The notes beneath the pieces were generated by a model that was not told the DNA's origin, searched no databases, and saw only the letters and a list, made by a program, of their open reading frames with translations. Shown here piece by piece: positions 8,093 through 16,243 of a DNA stretch of 64,000 bases. The DNA comes from Paracoccus gahaiensis (GTDB lineage: Bacteria; Pseudomonadota; Alphaproteobacteria; Rhodobacterales; Rhodobacteraceae), in the NCBI RefSeq assembly GCF_005048225.1, contig NZ_SUNI01000012.1, positions 1 through 64,000 of the forward strand, read 5' to 3'. Each line of letters starts with the position of its first letter. Within the stretch, counting starts at the first letter, position 1. The position numbers were made by a program, and so were the translations under genes.

Positions 8093-8737
8093 ATGGTGGA
8101 ATGGATCATCAGCAAGGGCCTGACCGGCCATGACGAGGCCGTCTCGGTCATGGAGGCGCGGGTGGCCGCGATCCTGGCGGGTGCGGCGAACGAGGCCATC
8201 TGGCTGGTCGAGCATCCGCCGATCTATACGGCCGGCACCAGTGCCAAGGGCGCGGATCTGCTGGAGGCGCGCTTTCCCGTTCATGCGACCGGGCGCGGCG
8301 GGCAATATACCTATCATGGGCCGGGCCAGCGAATCGCCTATGTCATGCTGGACCTGAACCGGCGCGGGCGCGACGTGCGGGCCTTTGTCGCGCAGCTGGA
8401 AGCCTGGGTGATCGACACGCTGGCCGAGTTCGGCGTCTCGGGCCAGATCCGGGCCGGGCGCGTCGGGGTCTGGGTGCCGCGTCCCGACAAGCCGGCCCTG
8501 CCCGACGGGTCCGTCCACGAGGACAAGATCGCCGCGATCGGGGTCAAGCTGCGGCGGTGGGTCAGCTTTCACGGGCTGTCGATCAATGTCGATCCCGATC
8601 TGACCCATTACGACGGCATCGTGCCCTGCGGGATCAGCGGGCATGGGGTGACCTCGCTGGTCGATCTGGGCCTGCCGGTCGGGATGGCCGATCTGGATGT
8701 CGCGCTGCGCCGGACGTTTTTCGACAATTTTCCCTGA
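8093..8737 (+). CDS. lipB: Octanoyltransferase LipB
   Basis: A 214-aa enzyme that moves octanoyl groups from acyl carrier protein to the lipoyl domains of 2-oxoacid dehydrogenases and the glycine cleavage H protein, the first step of lipoate synthesis. Family motifs are present: [12 protein letters not shown] in the substrate channel, [12 protein letters not shown] with the catalytic Lys, and [11 protein letters not shown] with the nucleophilic Cys. ATG at 8093 gives the standard length; the frame is open further upstream through the repeat element but is not coding. No strong Shine-Dalgarno sequence is seen. lipA is not adjacent. Confidence 0.96.
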   Translation: MVEWIISKGLTGHDEAVSVMEARVAAILAGAANEAIWLVEHPPIYTAGTSAKGADLLEARFPVHATGRGGQYTYHGPGQRIAYVMLDLNRRGRDVRAFVAQLEAWVIDTLAEFGVSGQIRAGRVGVWVPRPDKPALPDGSVHEDKIAAIGVKLRRWVSFHGLSINVDPDLTHYDGIVPCGISGHGVTSLVDLGLPVGMADLDVALRRTFFDNFP

Positions 8738-8807
8738 TTTCTGCATCACTTCTTCGGATGCGACCTTTCGATGGCTGGCCTTTCCGGCCGACTTGCCCTT
8801 AGCTTGG

Positions 8808-8833
8808 CCCTCGGGAGACCAAGGCCCCGAGGG
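8808..8833 (+). other. Hairpin in the cycA leader
   Basis: CCCTCGGG (8808-8815) and CCCGAGGG (8826-8833) form a perfect 8-bp stem with a 10-nt loop, ending 20 nt before the cycA start. It has no T tract after it, so it is more likely an mRNA-stabilising or regulatory hairpin, or a terminator-like end for lipB, than an intrinsic terminator. Role not known. Confidence 0.4.
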
Positions 8834-8853
8834 GCGGAGCGAGGAACTACAGC

Positions 8854-9294
8854 ATGAGATCAGCCATTGTCGGCGCCCTTCTGGGCGCGACCCTAGCCAT
8901 TCCCGCAACTGCGCAGGAGATGGGCGATGTCGCCGCGGGCGAAAGCGAATTCCGCAAGTGCCGGGCCTGCCACATGATCCAGGACGATGCCGGCACCGAC
9001 ATCGTCCGGGGCGGCGCGACCGGCCCGAACCTGTGGAACATCGTTGGATCGGGCATCGCGGCGGAAGAGGGCTTCCGCTATGGCGACGGCCTGATCGCCT
9101 CGGCCGAGGCCAATCCGGACATGGTCTGGACCCCCGAGGAACTGGTCGCCTATGTCACCGATCCCACGGCCTGGGTGAAGGAGAAGTCGGGCGATGATTC
9201 GGCCCGCAGCAAGATGACCTTCAAGCTGAACCGCAACCAGGAGGATCTGGTGGCCTATCTGGTCAGCGTCTCGCCGGATGCTCCGGCAGAGTGA
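8854..9294 (+). CDS. cycA: Cytochrome c550 precursor
   Basis: A 146-aa periplasmic class I c-type cytochrome that carries electrons from the bc1 complex to terminal oxidases and to periplasmic oxidoreductases. A 21-residue signal peptide ends PATAQ. Haem is attached at CRACH (mature residues about 15-19); the distal Met ligand is in SKMTFKL. The alignment with Paracoccus denitrificans c550 (as I recall it) runs the full length, including GTDIVRGGATGPNLWN and YVTDP. GAGGAAC lies upstream of the ATG. It sits just before ctaD, the same order as cycA-ctaDI in P. denitrificans, which places donor and oxidase side by side. A separate terminator follows, so the two are probably not one transcript. 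Confidence 0.95.
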   Translation: MRSAIVGALLGATLAIPATAQEMGDVAAGESEFRKCRACHMIQDDAGTDIVRGGATGPNLWNIVGSGIAAEEGFRYGDGLIASAEANPDMVWTPEELVAYVTDPTAWVKEKSGDDSARSKMTFKLNRNQEDLVAYLVSVSPDAPAE

Positions 9295-9341
9295 CGCCAG
9301 CACGGGACGGATGCGGCACGCTGCCGCCTCCGTCTGCCTTG

Positions 9342-9381
9342 CGCCCCCGCAGCCCGTCGTGGCGTGGGGGCGTTCTTCGTT
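9342..9381 (+). terminator. Intrinsic terminator after cycA
   Basis: CGCCCCC (9342-9348) pairs with GGGGGCG (9366-9372), followed by TTCTTCGTT. The stem is strong and the T tract is interrupted. It separates cycA from the ctaD promoter. Confidence 0.6.
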
Positions 9382-9399
9382 CAAGGCCACTGTGACGCA

Positions 9400-9428
9400 T
9401 TGCCCGGTCCGCCCGGGTGGTCTAAAGA
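9400..9428 (+). promoter_or_regulatory. Probable ctaD promoter
   Basis: TTGCCC (9400-9405), 17-nt spacer, TAAAGA (9423-9428). It gives a leader of roughly 50 nt before the ctaD ATG at 9487, which is preceded by GAGGGAG. Spacing is ideal and both hexamers are acceptable sigma-70 matches. Confidence 0.5.
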
Positions 9429-9474
9429 ATGCGTGATTATGCCGGTCTGCCTGACCGGGTCGACGACATCTTGA

Positions 9475-11163
<1,689 letters not shown>

Positions 11164-11176
11164 GACAGATCCGACG

Positions 11177-11671
11177 ATGCCTTATCGATGGACAGAAGCG
11201 GCCCCGGACACGTCCGGGGCCTTTTTGCAAACCCTGACCCTCTGGCCGCACCGGTCGCTGCCCAAGCGCGGCTTCGTCGGGTTCATCGCCGTGACGGCGG
11301 CGTTCCTGTCGCTTCCGATCCTGGCAGTGCTGGGGACGGGGGTCCTGTGGGGGCTGTTGCCCTTCATGGTGCTGACGGTGGGCGGCGTGTGGTTCGCGAT
11401 CCAGCGCAGCTATCGCAGCGGCGAGACGCGCGAGGAGCTGGTCATGGACCGCAGCCGGCTGCAGATCCGCCGCAGCGATCCCGGTAGGCCCGAGCGGATC
11501 TGGCAGACGAACAGCTATTGGGTGCGTCCGGTCCTGCGCAAGGGACCGGTCGAGGCCTATCTGACCCTGTCCGACGGGCAGCGCGAGGTCGAGCTGGGGG
11601 CGTTCCTCACCCCCGACGAACGCCGCAATCTCTGCGACGAGCTGCTGCGCCGCCTGTCGCATCTGCGCTGA
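11177..11671 (+). CDS. DUF2244 membrane protein
   Basis: A 164-aa protein of the DUF2244 family, common in alphaproteobacteria and often beside cytochrome oxidase genes. Two TM segments are visible at about residues 31-75 (GFIAVTAAFLSLPILAVLG and LLPFMVLTVGGVWFAI). A soluble C-terminal domain follows, with WQTNSYWVRPVL and ELGAFLTPDERR. It starts 13 nt after the ctaD stop, so it is probably co-transcribed. A role in oxidase biogenesis is possible from location only; the family function is unknown. ATG at 11177 is chosen because the open frame upstream overlaps ctaD. Confidence 0.85.
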   Translation: MPYRWTEAAPDTSGAFLQTLTLWPHRSLPKRGFVGFIAVTAAFLSLPILAVLGTGVLWGLLPFMVLTVGGVWFAIQRSYRSGETREELVMDRSRLQIRRSDPGRPERIWQTNSYWVRPVLRKGPVEAYLTLSDGQREVELGAFLTPDERRNLCDELLRRLSHLR

Positions 11672-11698
11672 GGCGATCGGGGCAAGCCCCGCCGCGTC

Positions 11699-11887
11699 TC
11701 AGGCGTCGTCGACGTGATCGGGCAGGTCGTCAAGTTCGGTCGCGGCGAAATCCTGAAGCTCGTCCTCGGACATGCTGTCATACATGTCCTTCGACGCTCC
11801 CTTCAGGTCGCCGACCTTCGTCTCGCCGCGCTTGGCGGACAGGGCGGCACCGGCGGCACGTTGCTGGGCTTTGGATCTGGCGGGCAT
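11699..11887 (-). CDS. DUF3008 small protein
   Basis: A 62-aa hydrophilic protein of the DUF3008 family: it begins MPARSKAQQRAAGAALSAKR and contains KGASKDMYDSMSEDELQDFA. ATG at 11887 is preferred over an upstream in-frame GTG at 11893 because GGAGG lies 7 nt before it. The protein is charged, has no TM segment and no cysteine. Function unknown. It is a single gene between the convergent DUF2244 gene and yqeY. Confidence 0.85.
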   Translation of the reverse strand: MPARSKAQQRAAGAALSAKRGETKVGDLKGASKDMYDSMSEDELQDFAATELDDLPDHVDDA

Positions 11888-11930
11888 GAACACACCTCCT
11901 TCCCGCCAAACTCCGGTCGAAACGGAAAGT

Positions 11931-12392
11931 TCAGGCCAGCAGGCGGTCCTTGACGGCCGGACCGGCGGCGCCGAAATCCATCTGCCCGGCGTGACGTTCC
12001 TTCAGCGTGGCCATGACGCGGCCCATGTCGCGGATGCCCTCGGCGCCCAGATCGGCGATGGCCTTGTCGATGGCGGTCACGGTTTCCTCGGCGCTCATCT
12101 GGCGGGGCAGGTATTCCTGGATGACCAGGATCTCCTCCTCCTCCTTCGCGGCCAGTTCCAGCCGCCCGCCCTCCTCATAGGCCCGGGCCGATTCCTGGCG
12201 CTGCTTGACCATGCGCGACAGGATCGCGATCAGGTCGGCCTCGGTCAGGGTGCCGTCCCCGTCGCTGCCGCGCGCCGCGATCTCGCGGTCCTTGACGGCG
12301 GCGCCGATCAGGCGCAGCGTCGACAGGCGGGAGCTGTCCCTGGCCTTCATCGCCTCCTTGGTCGCGGCTTGCAGCTTGGCTCGCAATTCCAT
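11931..12392 (-). CDS. GatB/YqeY-domain protein
   Basis: A 153-aa helical protein of the YqeY family, related to the tail domain of GatB. In GatB that domain contacts tRNA, but the free-standing protein has no settled function. Features: MKARDSSRLSTLRLIGAAVK near the N-terminus, EEILVIQEYLPRQMSAEE in the middle, and DMGRVMATLKERHAGQMDF near the end. Full length. Divergent from carA, with its own good promoter at 12465-12437. Confidence 0.9.
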   Translation of the reverse strand: MELRAKLQAATKEAMKARDSSRLSTLRLIGAAVKDREIAARGSDGDGTLTEADLIAILSRMVKQRQESARAYEEGGRLELAAKEEEEILVIQEYLPRQMSAEETVTAIDKAIADLGAEGIRDMGRVMATLKERHAGQMDFGAAGPAVKDRLLA

Positions 12393-12436
12393 GATCGTCT
12401 CCAGACCCAGGGCGCGGAATGCGCCGGAAAGACTGG

Positions 12437-12465
12437 CATCTAGCCCTGCAGGGCCGCCTGTTCAA
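12437..12465 (-). promoter_or_regulatory. Promoter of the yqeY-like gene
   Basis: Minus strand: TTGAAC (12465-12460), 17 nt, TAGATG (12442-12437). It lies about 45 nt before the start codon. Confidence 0.5.
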
Positions 12466-12489
12466 GCGGCGGCACCGGGCCGGGGCGGG

Positions 12490-12518
12490 TTGACCTTGCG
12501 CCCCCACCCCACTATCCA
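12490..12518 (+). promoter_or_regulatory. Promoter of carA
   Basis: TTGACC (12490-12495), 17 nt, TATCCA (12513-12518), followed by a short leader to the carA RBS (AGAGGTG) and ATG at 12548. Best-looking sigma-70 site in this part of the window. Confidence 0.6.
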
Positions 12519-12547
12519 CCGGCTGATTTCACACCAGAGGTGCCGAC

Positions 12548-13696
12548 ATGGCTGCAAAACCGACCGCCTGCCTGGCGCTTGCCGATGGCACCGTCTTCTA
12601 TGGCCAGGGCTTCGGCGCCCCGGGCGAGGTGGTGGCCGAACTGGTCTTCAACACCGCCATGACCGGCTATCAGGAGATCATGTCCGATCCCTCCTATGCC
12701 AGCCAGATCGTGACCTTCACCTTTCCCCATATCGGCAATACCGGCGTCACCCCCGAGGATGACGAGGCGCCCGATCCGGTCGCCAGCGGCATCATCGTGC
12801 GGTGGGATCCGACCGAGCCGTCGAACTGGCGCGCCGCCTCGGACCTGACCGGCTGGATGGCCCGGCGCGGACGGGTCGGCATGGGCGGCGTCGACACCCG
12901 CCGCCTGACCCGCGCGATCCGCCAGCAGGGCGCCCCCCATGTGGTGCTGGCCCATGACCCGGACGGCAATTTCGACATCGCGGCCATGATTGCCCGCGCC
13001 CGCGACTGGAAGGGACTGGTGGGTCTGGATCTGGCCAAGGATGTCAGCTGCGCGCAAAGCTATCGGTGGGACGAAGGCGCGTGGCAATGGGGCGCGGGCT
13101 TCGGCACCTCGCCCCAGGACAAGCCCTTCAAGGTCGTGGCCCTGGATTACGGCGCCAAGCGCAACATCCTGCGCTCGCTGGTCGCGCATGGGGCCGAGGT
13201 CACCGTCCTGCCCGCCTCGGCCACCGCCGAGGAAGTGCTGGCCCACGAGCCCGAGGGCGTCTTCCTGTCCAATGGTCCGGGCGATCCGGCGGCCACCGGC
13301 GCCTATGCGGTGCCGATGATCCAGGGGCTTCTGGCGCGCGACATGCCGATCTTCGGCATCTGCCTGGGCCATCAGATGCTGGCGCTGGCGCTTGGTGCAA
13401 CGACCGTCAAGATGGGCCACGGCCATCACGGCGCGAACCATCCCGTCCGCGATGTCGAGACCGGCAAGGTCGAGATCACCTCGATGAACCACGGTTTCGC
13501 CGTCGATTCGCAAAGCCTGCCCGCAGGCGTGGTGGAAACCCATGTCAGCCTGTTCGACGGCAGCAATTGCGGCATCCGCATGGCCGACCGCCCGGTCTTT
13601 TCGGTCCAGTACCACCCGGAGGCAGCCCCGGGGCCGCAGGACAGCCTGTACCTGTTCCAGCGGTTTGCCGAGTCGATGCGCGCGCGGCGCGGCTGA
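12548..13696 (+). CDS. carA: Carbamoyl-phosphate synthase small subunit
   Basis: A 382-aa glutaminase subunit of carbamoyl-phosphate synthase, which supplies ammonia for arginine and pyrimidine synthesis. The N-terminal domain has the family signature VFNTAMTGYQEIMSDPSYA. The C-terminal class I amidotransferase domain has the nucleophile Cys in FGICLGHQM and the His-Glu pair in YHPEAAPG. Normal length. carB is not next to it; in Rhodobacterales the two are usually apart. The gene is monocistronic, with a good promoter and a following CtrA-type site belonging to the next gene. Confidence 0.97.
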   Translation: MAAKPTACLALADGTVFYGQGFGAPGEVVAELVFNTAMTGYQEIMSDPSYASQIVTFTFPHIGNTGVTPEDDEAPDPVASGIIVRWDPTEPSNWRAASDLTGWMARRGRVGMGGVDTRRLTRAIRQQGAPHVVLAHDPDGNFDIAAMIARARDWKGLVGLDLAKDVSCAQSYRWDEGAWQWGAGFGTSPQDKPFKVVALDYGAKRNILRSLVAHGAEVTVLPASATAEEVLAHEPEGVFLSNGPGDPAATGAYAVPMIQGLLARDMPIFGICLGHQMLALALGATTVKMGHGHHGANHPVRDVETGKVEITSMNHGFAVDSQSLPAGVVETHVSLFDGSNCGIRMADRPVFSVQYHPEAAPGPQDSLYLFQRFAESMRARRG

Positions 13697-13757
13697 CACG
13701 GGCAGCAGGCGCGAAACCCGGCAGGGGCGGTCGGCCCCTGCCGCGACGCCCTGTCAC

Positions 13758-13772
13758 TTAACCGGCTGTTAA
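13758..13772. promoter_or_regulatory. Perfect CtrA-type binding site upstream of the MshEN-GT2 gene
   Basis: TTAA-N7-TTAA exactly (TTAACCGGCTGTTAA), matching the alphaproteobacterial CtrA consensus TTAA-N7-TTAA. With its flanks it is also an inverted repeat, CTTAAC-N5-GTTAAG. It lies 44 nt upstream of the ATG at 13816, in an otherwise GC-rich gap where such a match is rare. CtrA control of the downstream gene is inferred. Confidence 0.6.
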
Positions 13773-13815
13773 GCATCCCCATGCCAGATGAGGTCGACCC
13801 AACGGGGAATCGACC

Positions 13816-16053
13816 ATGGCCCAGCTTGCCTATCTGCCTCGGCCCGCCAACCTGCCGACCTGCGCCGATCCGGCGGTCACGCGTCCGCATGGCGTCGTGC
13901 TGCGCGGTCCGGGTCCCGGCGCGCGCGATCCGCGCCCCCTGGGCCAGATCCTGTTGGAGGACGGGGCCATCACCCCGGGCGACCTGCTCAAGGCGACGGT
14001 GGTCACGCAGCGCCACGGGCTGCAGCTTGGTCAGGTGCTGGTGGCGCAGGGGGCCGTCACCCCCGAGGCGCTGGCCCGGGCCCTGTCCCGGCAATGGCGC
14101 ACCAGCTGCATCGATCCCCTCGAAAGCCCCGCCGATCCGCGCCTGATCGACGTGGCGGGGGCGGGCTTCTGCCTGACGCATGGCCTCTTGCCCTGGCGGC
14201 GCATCGGCGGGGTCACCTGGATCGCCACCGCCCGCCCCGACGAATTCGCCGCCTGCCTGCCGCGTCTGCCGCCCGCGTTCGGCCATGTCCGCATGCTTCT
14301 ATGCTCCGAGGATCAGGCACAGAAGGCGGTCCTGGCCGCGCGCCGCACCCGCCTGATCCGCGAGGCCGAGACGCGGGTGCCCGCCGCCGAAAGCTGCCGC
14401 ACGCAGAACCATGCCCGCACGGGACGGCTGGCGGCGGGGCTGCTGGCGCTGGCGCTTCTTGGCATGGTCGCCGCCCCGGCGCTGTTGGTGGCGCTGCTGG
14501 CGGGCTGGGCGGTCCTGACCCTGCTGACGCAGAGCGGGCTGAAGCTGCTGTCCTTCCTGGCCGCGCGGCGCGTGCAGATCGAGACCGAGGGGATCGCGCG
14601 CCTGCGGGCCGAAGGGGGGCACCCGTCGCCCGACCCCGCGCTGCCGGTGATCTCGGTCATGGTGCCCCTGTTCGAGGAAAGCGACGTGGCGGGCAAGCTG
14701 GTCGCCCGGCTGGCCCGGCTGGCCTATCCACGCGAGCTGACCGACATCCTGCTGGTCATCGAGGCCAGCGACCAGGTGACCGAGAAGGCCCTGGAGGGCG
14801 CCCGCCTGCCCTCGTGGATCCGGGTCATCCGCGTGCCCGACGGCCCGATCAAGACCAAGCCGCGCGCGCTGAACTATGCGCTGAACTTCTGCCGGGGCCA
14901 GATCGTCGGCATCTGGGACGCCGAGGACCGTCCCGATGCGGACCAGTTGCACAAGGTTGCCGCCCGCTTCCGCCTGGCGCCCGCCGATGTCGCCTGCCTG
15001 CAGGGCGCGCTGGATTTCTACAACCCGCGCACCAACTGGCTGGCCCGCTGCTTCACCGTCGAATATGCTAGCTGGTTCCGGGTGCTGCTGCCCGGCGTCG
15101 CGCGGCTTGGGCTGGTCGTGCCCCTGGGCGGCACCACCCTGTTCTTCCGCCGCCCCCTGCTGGAGGAGGTGGGGGCCTGGGACGCGTGGAACGTCACCGA
15201 GGATGCCGATCTGGGCGTCCGCCTGGCCCGGCGCGGCTACCGGACCGAGATCATTGACACCACCACCGACGAAGAGGCCAATTGCCGGGGCCTGCCCTGG
15301 ATCAAGCAGCGCTCGCGCTGGCTCAAGGGCTATGCGATGACCTGGGGGGTGCACATGCGCGATCCGGCGGCGCTGTACCGCGATCTGGGCCCCCGGCGCT
15401 TCTGGGGCTTTCAGGTGCAGTTCCTGGGGGCGCTGTCCCAATACCTGATGGCCCCGGTCCTCTGGAGCTTCTGGCTGCTGGCCCTGGGCCTGCCCCACCC
15501 GCTGCGCGCGCCCTTGGAAAGCAGCCTGGGGGCCTGGGCGGTGACCGGGCTTTTCGGCCTCTTCATCGGGTCCGAGGCGCTGGCCATCTTCGTGGGCATG
15601 CGCGCGGTCCGGGGCAGCAAGCACCGTCACCTGCTGCCCTGGGTGCCGACGCTGCATGTCTACCATCCGCTCGGCTGCCTGGCCGGCTGGAAGGCCATCT
15701 ACGAGGTGGTGACCAAGCCCTTCTACTGGGACAAGACCGCCCATGGCCTGTTCGTCGAGACCGCCGATCAGCCCGGCGCGGTGCCCCTCGCGCCCGGCCT
15801 CGTCTCGCTGCCCATCCTGGGCCAGATCGGCGGGCGCTCGCTGTCCGAGGTGGCCGCCGAGTTGCAGGACACCGCCCAGCAGGCCAGCACGGCCGACGAG
15901 ATCACATGCGGCGGCCGCTCCCCCGGGCAGAGGGACGAGGACGGGGCCTCGGCGGCGCGCCAGTCACCCGGAGGCGATTCTTCCAATGGACAGGACAGGG
16001 GCGCTGACCGACGCAAGGACGGCGGCCGGCATCCGCAGACGGCCCTGGGATAG
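13816..16053 (+). CDS. GT2 glycosyltransferase with an N-terminal MshEN-like domain
   Basis: A 745-aa membrane glycosyltransferase. Residues 41-64 and 70-93 are two 24-residue MshEN/GspE-N motifs separated by 5 residues, as in c-di-GMP-binding MshEN domains. The second is complete except that the leading Arg is Gln (QLGQVLVAQGAVTPEALARA, then LSRQ). The first has Pro for Arg and lacks the terminal Gln. A TM pair lies at about 204-238. The GT2 domain has D-A-E-D at 368-371, T-E-D at 461-463 and QRSRW at 498-502, the QxxRW motif of processive synthases such as BcsA. C-terminal TM segments follow at about 525-625. The last 50 residues are hydrophilic and low in complexity. Polymer made is unknown; exopolysaccharide is likely. 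Confidence 0.85.
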   Translation: MAQLAYLPRPANLPTCADPAVTRPHGVVLRGPGPGARDPRPLGQILLEDGAITPGDLLKATVVTQRHGLQLGQVLVAQGAVTPEALARALSRQWRTSCIDPLESPADPRLIDVAGAGFCLTHGLLPWRRIGGVTWIATARPDEFAACLPRLPPAFGHVRMLLCSEDQAQKAVLAARRTRLIREAETRVPAAESCRTQNHARTGRLAAGLLALALLGMVAAPALLVALLAGWAVLTLLTQSGLKLLSFLAARRVQIETEGIARLRAEGGHPSPDPALPVISVMVPLFEESDVAGKLVARLARLAYPRELTDILLVIEASDQVTEKALEGARLPSWIRVIRVPDGPIKTKPRALNYALNFCRGQIVGIWDAEDRPDADQLHKVAARFRLAPADVACLQGALDFYNPRTNWLARCFTVEYASWFRVLLPGVARLGLVVPLGGTTLFFRRPLLEEVGAWDAWNVTEDADLGVRLARRGYRTEIIDTTTDEEANCRGLPWIKQRSRWLKGYAMTWGVHMRDPAALYRDLGPRRFWGFQVQFLGALSQYLMAPVLWSFWLLALGLPHPLRAPLESSLGAWAVTGLFGLFIGSEALAIFVGMRAVRGSKHRHLLPWVPTLHVYHPLGCLAGWKAIYEVVTKPFYWDKTAHGLFVETADQPGAVPLAPGLVSLPILGQIGGRSLSEVAAELQDTAQQASTADEITCGGRSPGQRDEDGASAARQSPGGDSSNGQDRGADRRKDGGRHPQTALG

Positions 16054-16243
16054 GTCGGGGGCACCCAACCGCGCGCCTGCACCCTGCGCCGGGCCGTCGG
16101 ACAGGGAAGATCAATGGCGCTGCTGGTCCCCGTGTTGCCGCCGAAGAGGCGGTTCCGGACAGCCCCCCGCCCGCCGGCCTCCGACGCGGCGTCGTCATCC
16201 CCGGCTCCGCCCAAGGGCCCCATCACCCTCCCCCGTGCCGGGC

